Translations under genes and position numbers: made by a program
Notes under the pieces: model-generated
Seen by the model: the letters and a program-made list of their open reading frames with translations, nothing else
Databases searched by the model: none
Told to the model about the DNA's origin: nothing
Part shown: positions 17,218-25,898 of the stretch, one piece after another
Layout: every line of letters starts with the position of its first letter
How positions within the stretch are numbered: position 1 is the first letter of the stretch
Assembly: GCF_025215495.1 (NCBI RefSeq)
Contig: NZ_CP104302.1
Span: 1,364,001-1,428,000, forward strand
Source: Mycolicibacterium brumae
GTDB lineage: Bacteria > Actinomycetota > Actinomycetes > Mycobacteriales > Mycobacteriaceae
Direction: 5' to 3'
DNA length: 64,000 nt

Positions 17218-18653
17218 GGCTCTTCCCAGATGAGGGTGTAGTGGTGGTCGGCGCGTCGTTGCCGGGATGAGGGTCGAGGTCTTTCGAAGATGAGGGTTCC
17301 TACACACCGCATCTGAAAGACCTCGACGTGCTCGACGCTACCGCGGCGGCCGCTTTGGCCGCTCCTGACCTGTCCGCTTTTTGTTGCCTCGATGACCTCG
17401 GGCTGGTGGCCACCGGCCAGCGGGTGACCGCTGATCGGGCGGTGCTGGCCTGTCGGGTCAGTGCGGATGACTCGTGGTGTCGGCGCTGCGGCGAACAAGG
17501 CTCGGTCCGTGACACCGTCACCCGCCAGCTGGCCCATGAGCCGTTCGGATGGCGGCCGACAACCTTGCTGGTGACCCTGCGCCGCTACCGTTGCGCGGGC
17601 TGCCTGCATGTGTGGCGACAAGACAGCAGTGCGGCGGCCGAGCCGCGGGCCCGGTTGTCACGCCGCGCCCTGCGCTGGGCCCTGGTCGGCGTCGTCTGCG
17701 GTCACTTGACGATGGCGCGGGTGGCCGAAGCTCTGGGCGTCTCGTGGAGCACCGCCAACAACGCCGTGCTGGCCGAAGGCAAACGGGTCCTCTTCGATGA
17801 CCCTGACCGCTTCGACGGGGTCACCGCGATCGGGGTCGATGAGCATGTCTGGCGTCACACGCGCCGCGGCGACAAGTACGTCACCGTCATCATCGACCTG
17901 ACCCCGGTGCGTGAAAAGACCGGTCCCGCACGACTTTTGGACATGCTCGAGGGCCGCTCCAAATCGGTGTTCAAGACCTGGCTGGCCGAACGGGACAAAG
18001 ACTGGCGTGAGCAGGTCGAGGTCGTGGCGATGGACGGGTTCACCGGCTACAAGACCGCCGCCGCCGAGGAGGTCCCGAAAGCCGTCGCGGTGATGGATCC
18101 TTTCCATGTGGCGCGGCTGGCGGGCAACGCTGTCGATGAGTGCCGCCGCCGCATCCAACTGGCCACCTGTGGGCACCGAGGCCGAAAGACCGACCCGCTC
18201 TACAAGGCCCGCCGCACCCTGCTCACCGGATCAGATCTGCTCACCGACAAGCAGAAGAATCGCCTCGACGCGCTGTTCGCCGACGATCGCCACGTCCAGG
18301 TGCAGACGACCTGGGCGATCTACCAGGAAGTCATCGCCGCCTACCGCCACCCCGACCGGGCGGCGGGCCGTAAGAAGATGGCCGCGCTGATCACCATGCT
18401 CGGCTCCGGGGTGCCCACCGTGCTGGCCGAAGCCGTCACTCTCGGGCGGACCTTGAAAAGCCGTGCTGCTGATGTGCTGGCCTACTTCGACCGGCCGGGC
18501 ACCTCCAACGGGCCCACCGAAGCGATCAACGGCCGACTGGAACACCTACGCGGCTCAGCCCTGGGGTTCCGCAACCTCACCAACTACATTGCCCGCGCGC
18601 TCCTGGAGACCGGCGGATTCAGGCCACGACTACACCCTGGTTTGGGATGAGCC
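17218..18653 (+). mobile_element. ISL3-family insertion sequence B, complete, with 8-bp target duplication
   Basis: Terminal inverted repeats of about 30 bp start GGCTCTTCCCAGATGAGG at 17218 and end with the imperfect complement at 18653, sharing GGGTGTAGT. AGGTAACG flanks the element at 17210-17217 and 18654-18661 exactly. Length is 1436 bp. The insertion point is inside the DJ-1/PfpI reading frame. Confidence 0.95.
17328..18650 (+). CDS. ISL3-family transposase (copy B)
   Basis: This 440-aa transposase has an N-terminal zinc ribbon (CRRCGEQG...YRCAGCLHVW), an HTH (MARVAEALGVSWSTANN), and DDE motifs in AIGVDEHVWRHTRRG, VEVVAMDGFTGYKTA and TSNGPTEAINGRLEHLRGSALGFRN. The stop codon is within the right terminal repeat. 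It appears intact. It belongs to a different ISL3 subgroup from copy A. Confidence 0.95.
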   Translation: MLDATAAAALAAPDLSAFCCLDDLGLVATGQRVTADRAVLACRVSADDSWCRRCGEQGSVRDTVTRQLAHEPFGWRPTTLLVTLRRYRCAGCLHVWRQDSSAAAEPRARLSRRALRWALVGVVCGHLTMARVAEALGVSWSTANNAVLAEGKRVLFDDPDRFDGVTAIGVDEHVWRHTRRGDKYVTVIIDLTPVREKTGPARLLDMLEGRSKSVFKTWLAERDKDWREQVEVVAMDGFTGYKTAAAEEVPKAVAVMDPFHVARLAGNAVDECRRRIQLATCGHRGRKTDPLYKARRTLLTGSDLLTDKQKNRLDALFADDRHVQVQTTWAIYQEVIAAYRHPDRAAGRKKMAALITMLGSGVPTVLAEAVTLGRTLKSRAADVLAYFDRPGTSNGPTEAINGRLEHLRGSALGFRNLTNYIARALLETGGFRPRLHPGLG

Positions 18654-18717
18654 AGGTAACGGCCCACAAACAGTCGATATCCAAGCCGCCGACATTCGTG
18701 GCGCAGTCAGTAAGTGA

Positions 18718-19305
18718 CGGCGGCTCTGATGAAAGGGGCCAAACGGTGCTTACGAGCAGACCTGTCAGGGCGACTCTGGCGCTGAAGTCGGTGGTGCGGC
18801 AGTCTGCAATTCAGAATTAAGGTTTGCGATACCATTGAGTATTTAGTAACCGGTCGGCAACTCGGCCGGGATTTCGAGGGCCGTTATGACCCGCCCGAAC
18901 GTCCAGTACGGGCCCACGAGCTCGATTATGTCCGTTGTTCGTGGAGTAAACGCACGCCATCAACTCGCGCAGCAGCAAAACCTAGCCGCCAGCGCCTAAG
19001 CCTGGCTTGATTGAGTCGCCCCCTGCCGAATCGAGGCTGGGGGCGACGCCCATTTATCGGATGCGTCACTTAGACCCTGCTTCTCGGGTGAGTCCGCGGC
19101 GCCCCAGCCGCCCAAATGGGGCGGGCACTCTGCTGCTGTGGACACCACCACATTCCTTCATCTGACTCATGTGAAGGCATGGCTCTCAGGGTCTGCGGCG
19201 CCAATTGAGCACGAACACTTGCGTATCCGGCTTAGTGCGATCGGCGCCTGGTCGTACGGCATGATTCGATAACGGCTCAAACCAGAGCGTCCGCCAGGCT
19301 TTCCG
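18718..19305. other. Gene-free end of the island, with one strong inverted repeat
   Basis: These 588 bp follow the displaced 3' end of the DJ-1 gene. No frame resembles a protein and composition is more mixed than in the flanking genes. The only clear structure is GTCGCCCC at 19016-19023 with its complement GGGGCGAC at 19040-19047 (8-bp stem, 16-nt loop), possibly a transcription barrier at the island edge. Confidence 0.5.
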
Positions 19306-19343
19306 CCAGCGGTCGGGGGTTCGAAACCCTCCGCGCCCACCAG
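19306..19343 (+). other. Candidate attR: imperfect copy of the tRNA-Val 3' end
   Basis: The segment reproduces the tRNA 3' half (variable loop, T arm, acceptor strand and CCA) at 34 of 38 positions. The T-stem change is compensatory (GGGGG/CCCTC), so the copy still looks like a tRNA 3' half. The anticodon arm and everything 5' of it are missing, so it is not a gene. It lies 19 nt before the VOC gene start, where the resident chromosome appears to resume. Confidence 0.6.
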
Positions 19344-19362
19344 CTCTGTGTACCGTCGGTCG

Positions 19363-19794
19363 ATGGACCAGCGTCTGCACTTTCTGACCCTCGCGACCGC
19401 CGACCTGGACGCGGCGCGGGCGTTCTACCGCGACGGTCTCGGCTGGACGCCGTTGATGGACGTGCCGGGGGAGATCATCTTTTTCCAGATCGCGCCCGGC
19501 CTGGTGCTCGGGTTCTTCGACGCGGAGAAGATCGATCGGGATTTGCTGCGCGGTCACGCGACCGCCGGGGTGAGCGGGGTGACTCTGTCGCACAACGTCG
19601 CCGACCGCGACGCCGTGGTGGCGACGCTCGACGCGTTCGAAAAGGCGGGCGGAACCATCCTCAAACCGGCGCAGCAGGGCGACTTCGGCGGGGTCTTCCA
19701 CGGTCACGCCGCGGACCCGAACGGCGTCATCTGGGAGATCGCGCACAACCCAGGCTGGCGCGTCGCCGACGACGGCGCCGTCGTGCTGGGATAG
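19363..19794 (+). CDS. VOC-superfamily (glyoxalase/bleomycin-resistance-like) protein
   Basis: The protein is 143 aa with one beta-alpha-beta-beta-beta repeat pair. It starts [24 protein letters not shown] and closes with [19 protein letters not shown], the metal-binding H/E positions of the fold. I chose the ATG at 19363 over the GTG at 19348, because homologues begin just before the first beta strand. Substrate unknown. It is the first gene after the genomic island and faces the small secreted-protein gene tail-to-tail (3 bp between stops). Confidence 0.85.
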   Translation: MDQRLHFLTLATADLDAARAFYRDGLGWTPLMDVPGEIIFFQIAPGLVLGFFDAEKIDRDLLRGHATAGVSGVTLSHNVADRDAVVATLDAFEKAGGTILKPAQQGDFGGVFHGHAADPNGVIWEIAHNPGWRVADDGAVVLG

Positions 19795-19797
19795 GCC

Positions 19798-20055
19798 TTA
19801 GCAGGGCGTGTTGACGTCGGCGTCGGTCGGCGTCCGGCCGCCGTTGCTCGGATCGTGGCAGGCGCGGAAGCAGTTGGTGAACCCGAACGCCTTCTCGCAG
19901 TGCTGGAAGCTGCCGTCCGGCCACGGGTCGGTGTCGCAGTAGCCGCCGAAGGGTGTGTCGAAGCATTCGCCCGGCAGCGCCTGCGCGGCGGGCGTCGAGG
20001 TGAGCGCGGCGACGGTCGCGGCGGCCGCGATGGCGCCGAGAATGGATTTGGTCAT
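19798..20055 (-). CDS. Small secreted six-cysteine protein
   Basis: This is an 85-aa protein with a typical signal peptide (MTKSILGAIAAAATVAAL...AQA, probable cleavage after residue 28 or so). The mature peptide of about 57 residues contains six cysteines and Trp/Pro/Gly-rich spacing: ECF, YCD, HCEK, NCFR, ACHD and a C-terminal Cys. Three disulphides are likely. GGGAGGAG lies 4-5 nt before the ATG. Function unknown; compact disulphide-stabilised exported peptides occur widely in mycobacteria. Confidence 0.8.
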   Translation of the reverse strand: MTKSILGAIAAAATVAALTSTPAAQALPGECFDTPFGGYCDTDPWPDGSFQHCEKAFGFTNCFRACHDPSNGGRTPTDADVNTPC

Positions 20056-20128
20056 GGCTCCTCCCTGCAGAGTCCCCGAACCTTTGCCCATTCTTCCACC
20101 GATGCCCGCCGCCGACACCCCTGTTCGA

Positions 20129-21826
20129 TCAGCAGCATCCGCTGTGCGCACGCTCCGGCAGGTCGGGGTGTCCGGACGCCGCGACGCCAGAGGTGAATTC
20201 CCGCAGGTCAATTCGCCGACCACCCAGCCAGGTCCCGGCCACCCCGACGTCATCGATCAGCCGGGCCGGGTCCAGCGCCCACGGGTCGGCGGTCAGTTCG
20301 ACGAAGTCCGCCAGTTTGCCCACCTCGATGGATCCGACGAGGTGTTCGCGGCGTAGCGTGCGCGCCGCGTCGATGGTCTGCGCGCGCCAGGCCTGCTCCA
20401 GGGTGATCGCCTGGTCCGCGTCATGCACATGCCCGGCCCGGGTGCGACGGGTGACCGCGGTGGCGATATTGGTCAGCGGCCGCGGCGGGGACACCGAACC
20501 GTCGTTGTGCATGGACACACACGCCCCGGAGGCGACGGCGTCGGCGATGGCGCCCCAGCGCGCGCCGTGCCGATGGTCGAACATGGACCCGTCGAGCAGG
20601 TCACCCCAGTAGTAGTACTGGAACGGCGCCAGGGACACGTGCACTCCGAGCGCGGCGGCGCGCTCGAACTGGGCGCAGGTGGCCGCGCCGCAGTGTTCCA
20701 ACCGCCAACGATGATCTGTCCCCAGCAGGTTGTGCCGCGCCAACCCGTCGGCGTAGGTGCCCAGTGCGAGCTCAACGGCGAGGTCCCCGTTGGCGTGGAA
20801 TGCCATCTGCCATCCGGCCGGGGCGGCCCGGTCGATGATCGCGTCGAGTTGGTCGCGGGTGTAGTTCATCGACCGCGCGCCGCCGGCGGTCGCCGGGTCG
20901 ATGCCCGCCACGCGGGTCGCGTCGGTGTCCAGGTACGGGAACGACGTGGCGATATTGCCGACCCACGGCGAGCCGTCGGTCCACAGCTTCACCCCGGCCT
21001 TGGTGAGCATCAGCTCGCCGGCGTCGAACACGGCCGGGTCGGCATAGCTGTCGGCGCCGGAGACCTCCCACATGCTGACCCGCAGTGGGCATGACGGCGC
21101 CGCGGCGAGCGCCTCGTACCCGGCGCGCAGTTCAGGTTGATACGTCATCTCCGACGCCGAGGTGTAGCCGCCGCGGGCCATCTCGGCGAAGTACGCGGCC
21201 CCGGAGGCCAGTGGGTTGCCCATCGTCGCCATCAGCGGTGCGACGATGAGGGTGACCACCGGAAGCTCGAATCCCTGTCCGTCGAGCGAGCCGTCCGGGT
21301 TGCGGCCCCAATGCCCGCCGTCGGGGTCGGACGGGGGTGTGGTGTCCCAGCCGTTGCGGCGGATCAGCGCGCTGCTGAAGTACGCGCCGTGGCCGGAGTT
21401 GTCGGTGATGACGACGACGCGGTCGCCGAACAGCGCGTCCAGTTCGGCAGCCTTGGGCGCCGGGTGCCCGTGGAGCAGGGCGTCGAACCCGCTGAACCAC
21501 AACGGTTTATCCGCCGGTGCGCCGGGTTTCGCGTCTTCGAACGCGTCCAGCACCGCCGCCCAATCAGGCGCGTTCCACGGGGCGATTGAGCGGGCGGGGG
21601 CCTGGGTGGCCGCCCCGGACAGCAGCGGGTGGCTGTGCGGTTCGACGAACCCCGGGGCCAACACCTGTGCGCCGGTGTCGGAGACGACGGCGTCCGGGTA
21701 GGCGGCGCGGCAGTCGGCGAGGGTTCCGACGGCGACGATTCGCCCGTCTGACACCGCGACGGCGTCGGCACACGGGCGCGCCGGGTCCATGGTGATGACC
21801 GTGCCGGCGGTGAGGATGAGACTCAT
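20129..21826 (-). CDS. Amidohydrolase-family protein (YtcJ-like, metal-dependent hydrolase)
   Basis: This 565-aa protein resembles the exoenzyme-regulatory/YtcJ branch of the amidohydrolase superfamily. Its N-terminal small beta domain (ILTAGTVITMDPARPCADAVAVSDGRIVAVG) leads into the metal-binding GFVEPHSHPLLSG motif (HxH). Later metal and catalytic positions are in FHANGDLA, RLEHCG and VSMHNDGS. It ends with the usual GKLADFVELTADPWALDP. Substrates of this group are poorly known. It is followed 73 bp later by the six-cysteine protein on the same strand. Confidence 0.88.
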   Translation of the reverse strand: MSLILTAGTVITMDPARPCADAVAVSDGRIVAVGTLADCRAAYPDAVVSDTGAQVLAPGFVEPHSHPLLSGAATQAPARSIAPWNAPDWAAVLDAFEDAKPGAPADKPLWFSGFDALLHGHPAPKAAELDALFGDRVVVITDNSGHGAYFSSALIRRNGWDTTPPSDPDGGHWGRNPDGSLDGQGFELPVVTLIVAPLMATMGNPLASGAAYFAEMARGGYTSASEMTYQPELRAGYEALAAAPSCPLRVSMWEVSGADSYADPAVFDAGELMLTKAGVKLWTDGSPWVGNIATSFPYLDTDATRVAGIDPATAGGARSMNYTRDQLDAIIDRAAPAGWQMAFHANGDLAVELALGTYADGLARHNLLGTDHRWRLEHCGAATCAQFERAAALGVHVSLAPFQYYYWGDLLDGSMFDHRHGARWGAIADAVASGACVSMHNDGSVSPPRPLTNIATAVTRRTRAGHVHDADQAITLEQAWRAQTIDAARTLRREHLVGSIEVGKLADFVELTADPWALDPARLIDDVGVAGTWLGGRRIDLREFTSGVAASGHPDLPERAHSGCC

Positions 21827-21893
21827 CGGGGAAGTACGTCACCGCCGCGCGCGATCAGGAGCCCGTCTGGGTGAACGCGTATACGGTCGAATC

Positions 21894-22481
21894 ATGGACA
21901 CCAAGGACGAGCCCGAGGTGTTGGTCGTTCCGGACGCGGCGGCGTGGCGGGAGTGGCTGGACGCGAACGAGGGCGGTAACGACGGGGTTTGGCTGCTGCT
22001 GGCCAAGAAAGGCGTCACCACGCCGACCTCGCTGAGCTACGCCCAAGCCCTCGACGAGGCGCTGTGCAGCGGGTGGATCGACGGCCAGAACAAGGGGATC
22101 GACGACCAGACGTATCGGCAGCGCTTCACGCCGCGCCGGGCGCGCAGCATCTGGTCGGCGCGCAACGTCACCCACATCGAGCGTTTGACGACCGAGGGCC
22201 GGATGCGGGAGCGGGGGCTGGCGGAGGTGCAACGGGCCAAGGCCGACGGCCGCTGGGACGCGGCCTACGCCGGACAGGCGAGCATCCAGGTGCCCGACGA
22301 TCTGAGCGTCGCACTCGACCAGAAGCCAGCCGCCAGAAGGACTTTCGACGCGCTGAACGCCACCAACCGGTACGCGGTGCTGCACCGGGTCGTGACTGCC
22401 CGCACCCAGCCGACCCGCGAACGCAGGATCGAGAAGTTCGTCGAGATGCTGGCCCGAGGCGAATCGATCTACCCGCAATGA
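21894..22481 (+). CDS. YdeI/OmpD-associated-family protein
   Basis: The 195-aa protein has the family's N-terminal AAWREWLDANEGGNDGVWLLLAKKG, the LCSGWIDGQNKGIDDQTYRQRFTPRRARSIWSARN core and a basic C-terminal ARTQPTRERRIEKFVEMLARGE. Members are annotated as bacteriocin-protection proteins, without a settled biochemical role. Its stop overlaps the next start (ATGA), so it is coupled to the sugar-dehydrogenase-like lipoprotein. Confidence 0.88.
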   Translation: MDTKDEPEVLVVPDAAAWREWLDANEGGNDGVWLLLAKKGVTTPTSLSYAQALDEALCSGWIDGQNKGIDDQTYRQRFTPRRARSIWSARNVTHIERLTTEGRMRERGLAEVQRAKADGRWDAAYAGQASIQVPDDLSVALDQKPAARRTFDALNATNRYAVLHRVVTARTQPTRERRIEKFVEMLARGESIYPQ

Positions 22482-23602
22482 GGACGCCGAACTTTTGGCC
22501 GCGGGCGGGATCCCGCGGACGTGTGGTCCCGGCGACGGCCCTCTTGTTGGCCTTGTCCTTGTCGGCGCTGATCGTCGGATGCGGGACGGCCGCCGAGCCC
22601 TCCGCGGATCGCTCGGATGAGTCGGCGCCGGCGGATTCAGCGGCGTCGCCCGTGGGTGTCGAGGTGATCGCCGAGGGTCTGGACGCGCCCTGGTCGGTGG
22701 CCTTCCACAACGGGACCGCGCTGATCAGCGAGCGCGACACCGCTCGGATCCTGGAACTCGGCCTCGACGGCGGAACCTCGACCGTCGCCACCATCGACGG
22801 CGTGAGCGCGGTGGGCGAGGCCGGGTTGCTCGGACTGGCGGCCCGCGACGCTCGGCTGTATGTCTATTCGACCGCCACCGGCGGCAACCGGATCCAGCGC
22901 TACCCGATCGAGGGAGCGCCGGGCGGGTTGCGTCTCGGGGAGCCCACGCTGGTGTTCGACGGGATTCCGGCAGCCAACTATCACGACGGCGGCCGGATCG
23001 CCTTCGGCCCAGACGGCATGCTCTACGTCACCACCGGTGACGCCGGAAACCCCGGTAGCGCACAGGAATTGGGCTCGGTGTCCGGAAAGATCCTACGGCT
23101 GACGCCGGACGGCGAAGTGCCGCAGGATAACCCGTTCCCCGGGTCGCCGGTGTACAGCCTGGGACACCGCAATCCCCAGGGCATCGCCTGGGATGACGAC
23201 GGCACGATGTACGCCGCGGAGTTCGGGCAGAACACCTGGGATGAGCTCAATATCATCGAGGCCGGCGGCAACTATGGCTGGCCTGAGGTGGAAGGCCTCG
23301 GCGGGGGAGACCGGTACATCGACCCGGTTCAGCAGTGGCAACCGCGGCACGCCAGCCCCAGCGGTATCGCGGTGTACGACGGGTCGGTGTGGATTGCGAA
23401 CCTTCGCGGCGAACGGTTGCTGCAGGTCCCGCTGTCGGATCTCGGTTCCTCGACCGAGCATCTCGGTGACCGTGGTCGGTTGCGCGATGTGGTCGTCGGA
23501 CACGACGGCACGTTGTGGGTGCTGACCAATAACACCGACGGTCGCGGTGACCCGCAACCCGGCGATGACCACCTGCTGCGATTCACTCCGGATTCTGACT
23601 AG
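22478..23602 (+). CDS. PQQ-dependent sugar dehydrogenase-like lipoprotein
   Basis: This 374-aa protein has a lipoprotein signal (TALLLALSLSALIVGCGTAAE, Cys about residue 35), then a six-bladed beta-propeller of the glucose/sorbosone dehydrogenase family. Repeats include LDAPWSVAFHNGTALISERD, GLLGLAARDARLYVYSTA, HDGGRIAFGPDGMLYVTTGD and LGHRNPQGIAWDDDGTMYAAEFGQ. It likely acts on the outer face of the membrane as an aldose sugar dehydrogenase. Cofactor use is inferred from the family; mycobacteria generally do not make PQQ. Confidence 0.85.
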   Translation: MRTPNFWPRAGSRGRVVPATALLLALSLSALIVGCGTAAEPSADRSDESAPADSAASPVGVEVIAEGLDAPWSVAFHNGTALISERDTARILELGLDGGTSTVATIDGVSAVGEAGLLGLAARDARLYVYSTATGGNRIQRYPIEGAPGGLRLGEPTLVFDGIPAANYHDGGRIAFGPDGMLYVTTGDAGNPGSAQELGSVSGKILRLTPDGEVPQDNPFPGSPVYSLGHRNPQGIAWDDDGTMYAAEFGQNTWDELNIIEAGGNYGWPEVEGLGGGDRYIDPVQQWQPRHASPSGIAVYDGSVWIANLRGERLLQVPLSDLGSSTEHLGDRGRLRDVVVGHDGTLWVLTNNTDGRGDPQPGDDHLLRFTPDSD

Positions 23603-23629
23603 TTACCCGTCGCTGGTGATGTTGGGCCA

Positions 23630-25222
23630 CTATCCGGGTGGGTCTGTCCCGGGTGGGTGTTGGTGGCGGAACCGTTTGTGGAAGTGGGCGAGCATGTCGG
23701 CGGGCTGGTGATACGGATTGACCCGCGGCTGCCCGCGATCCAAGTGTGCTGGTGGGGTCCATTCGACGCGGCCGTCGGTGTTGAGGCGGGTGGTCCAGTT
23801 CTGTTGGTAGGCCATCCGATTGTCCGGGCCGCAGTCCAGCCCCAGCTCGTCGACATTCGTCTGGCCGTCCTGGCTGAAATTGTCGAGGTGATCGGCCTGG
23901 CACCGGTAGGCGCTGGCTGTGCACCCCGGCCGGGTGCATCCCTTGTCCCGGGCGAACAGGACCAGCCGCTGATCGGCTGAAGCGAGACGCTTGGTCCGAC
24001 CCAGCCACAGCGGTCGGCCACGTCCGTCGAAGATCACCAGGTAATGCAGGGCATGCGATGCCATCCGCAGGAAATCACTCATCGGAACCATCGACCCGCC
24101 CGCAGTCACCGCCCACCCCGTGAGCGCCGCGGGGACGTAGGGGGTCGGGAGTCCGGCAGGATCAGTGGCAGTCGGGTTCTCGGGCGGTTCCGGCACGGCC
24201 GGGGTCACCGGGCCGCCGCTCGGGGCGTCGGGGCCGGTGATCGTCACCACCGGGTCGATGATCGGCCCACCGCTGAGGTCGGCGGGGACTCCGCCGTGGG
24301 CGGCGGCGTTCAATTCCGCCAAGGTTGTCGTGACGATCACGGTGACGGGTAGTCCGTTGTGTTGCCCGAGGTCGCCGGAGGCCAGCAGTGCCCGCATGGC
24401 GGCGACCAGGGCGTCGTGGTTGCGTTGCGACACCGTCCGCTTATCGCCCTGGATTTGTTCCTCGCTGGGTGTTCCCGAGACACAGGGGTGTTCATCGTCG
24501 GGATTGCACATGCCCGGCGCCGCTAACTTTTCCAGGATGGGTTCTAGGGTGGCCCACGCTTCGGGGGTCAACCGCGCCCGCAGGTTGCGCATCCCATCGT
24601 GGGTCTGTGCGCCGACGGACAGGCCGCGGGCGGCGGCGCGGCGCCGATCGGCGAAGTCCCCGTCCGGGTCGAGGACCATGAGCAGCATGGTCGCCAGTTT
24701 GCTCAAATGCGAGGGCCCGTACTGCGTGGCGAGCTCGGCCAACTCCTTCTCGGCATCAGCCCGGGTCTCCGGATCCACCGCCGCCGGGATCTTCGCGTAG
24801 GTGTCTCGCACGATCGCGACCTGTTCCGGGCCGATCACCCCGTCCGCCACCCCTTCAGCAACCGACGGCATCACCGGTTCCAGGGGTTGCCCATCCACCG
24901 CGACCCGGGGTCCGAGGTCAGCGGCTTCAGCCAGACGCCGTCGGGCGACGCCGCGGGAGATCCGCAGACGCTCCTCCAACACGAGGGTGAGGTTCGCCGC
25001 CCCCAACACCCCGGGATTGCCGTCGGCCACCAACCGGGCCAGCAGCCGATGGTCGGCCGCCGGGGCCCGCCACGCGAGCGCCTCCCGGCGCGCGAGCACC
25101 TCCAAAATCTCCTCCGACGAGAGCGCGTCGAGGGACGCCGAAGCCAGGACGTGGTGAGCGGTTTCGGCCTGCGCGAGGGCGGCGAAGATCGCCTCCCGAT
25201 CCGCGTAGGCGGTGCTGCTCAT
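23630..25222 (-). CDS. DUF222 / 13E12-repeat-family protein with HNH-like C-terminus
   Basis: The 530-aa protein has a DUF222 N-terminal region (EILEVLARREALAWRAPAADHRLLARLV...) and a C-terminal HNH-type nuclease-like zinc region (ARDKGCTRPGCTASAYRCQADHLDNFSQDGQTNVDELGLDCGPDNRM). Mycobacteria carry many dispersed 13E12 copies, some of which serve as prophage integration targets. A proline/threonine-rich linker separates the parts. I chose ATG 25222; an upstream TTG at 25252 is possible. Whether it cleaves DNA is unproven. Confidence 0.88.
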   Translation of the reverse strand: MSSTAYADREAIFAALAQAETAHHVLASASLDALSSEEILEVLARREALAWRAPAADHRLLARLVADGNPGVLGAANLTLVLEERLRISRGVARRRLAEAADLGPRVAVDGQPLEPVMPSVAEGVADGVIGPEQVAIVRDTYAKIPAAVDPETRADAEKELAELATQYGPSHLSKLATMLLMVLDPDGDFADRRRAAARGLSVGAQTHDGMRNLRARLTPEAWATLEPILEKLAAPGMCNPDDEHPCVSGTPSEEQIQGDKRTVSQRNHDALVAAMRALLASGDLGQHNGLPVTVIVTTTLAELNAAAHGGVPADLSGGPIIDPVVTITGPDAPSGGPVTPAVPEPPENPTATDPAGLPTPYVPAALTGWAVTAGGSMVPMSDFLRMASHALHYLVIFDGRGRPLWLGRTKRLASADQRLVLFARDKGCTRPGCTASAYRCQADHLDNFSQDGQTNVDELGLDCGPDNRMAYQQNWTTRLNTDGRVEWTPPAHLDRGQPRVNPYHQPADMLAHFHKRFRHQHPPGTDPPG

Positions 25223-25442
25223 ACCCAAAACGCTATACCTCGACACCGACAAGAAACGCTGCGAGACAACCGAATTCGGACCTCAAACGGTGAGAGTTCT
25301 ATGAGAAAATTCGGCGGCCGCTCGAGGGGCGAAGAAGCGAGGGGCGGCGGCTTGAGGGGCGACAGTTCGACGCGCAACTGAGGTGCGCCGCGAGGGTCCC
25401 GGGGGCTGATCGAACAGAATCTCGCACCGCGTCCGCAAAGCA

Positions 25443-25898
25443 GTGTTCACTGATGTGGTGGCTGGATTGTCTGCGCGGCTCGCGGCGATCGTGGATGCCT
25501 TACCGTTGCGCCCGGGCATGCGGGTGCTGGAGATCGGCGGAGCTCCCGGGGCAGCGGCGAAGGCTGTCGCGCACCGCGTCGGGGACGGCCACGTTCTGGT
25601 CGTCGACCGCTCGGCCAGGGGCGTCGCGCTGATCGAGCGAAACGCGGCCGGCGAGATCGACGCCGGCCTGCTCAGTGTCCGATGCGTCGCCATCGAGGAC
25701 TTCGCGCTGGAGCCCGGCGAGGCGCGATTCGATATCGCGTTCGCGGTTCGAGTCGGGGCCTTCGACGGGCGCCATCCCCGGGCGGGGGTTCTGGCCAAGT
25801 CCCGCGTCGCCGCCGTGCTCGCGCCGGGCGGTCGGCTCTATATCGACGGAGGCGACCCACTCAAGGAGATACACCTCGACACCTGCCCGTCAGAATAG
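25443..25898 (+). CDS. Class I SAM-dependent methyltransferase-like protein
   Basis: This encodes 151 aa from a GTG start. The SAM-binding glycine motif is VLEIGGAPGAAAKAVA, followed by the acidic post-I residue in VLVVDRS and a motif III-like LAPGGRLYIDGG. It is short for the superfamily and lacks a clear substrate domain. It overlaps the AzlD-like frame on the opposite strand by 9 bp. The 220 bp before it hold no gene, only G-rich short repeats (GGGGCGA). Confidence 0.75.
   Translation: MFTDVVAGLSARLAAIVDALPLRPGMRVLEIGGAPGAAAKAVAHRVGDGHVLVVDRSARGVALIERNAAGEIDAGLLSVRCVAIEDFALEPGEARFDIAFAVRVGAFDGRHPRAGVLAKSRVAAVLAPGGRLYIDGGDPLKEIHLDTCPSE

Larger units (their letters stand above)
16272..18717 (+). 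pseudogene. DJ-1/PfpI-family protein gene interrupted near its 3' end by an ISL3 element
   Basis: The gene runs 16272-17217, is interrupted by ISL3 copy B, and resumes at 18662-18717. Rejoining at the 8-bp target duplication gives an uninterrupted 333-codon protein ending ...GPQTVDIQAADIRGAVSK. The present frame instead reads 17 residues into the IS and stops at 17270 (332 aa). The core is an Hsp31-type DJ-1/PfpI fold, with GGHAPMVDF and the nucleophile elbow ICHAPIAL (cysteine followed by histidine). Such proteins act as glyoxalase III/chaperones or in isonitrile or nucleophile chemistry. Only the last 18 residues are lost, so the truncated product may still work. Confidence 0.88.
4973..19343. 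mobile_element. Degraded genomic island inserted at tRNA-Val (about 14.4 kb)
   Basis: The island lies between tRNA-Val and a VOC gene that is probably chromosomal. It begins with the 3' part of a tyrosine integrase next to the tRNA and ends with an imperfect copy of the tRNA 3' end. In between are a replication-type ATPase remnant, six insertion sequences of four families, and an AraC/SDR/DJ-1 gene set. No conjugation or capsid genes remain, so the element is probably immobile. It could also be an IS accumulation zone that merely coincides with an old attachment site. Confidence 0.7.

Noticed and set aside
19270..19343. Second tRNA gene
   Set aside because: Only the 3' half is tRNA-like. No anticodon stem can be formed and the D arm is absent, so it is treated as an attachment-site remnant.
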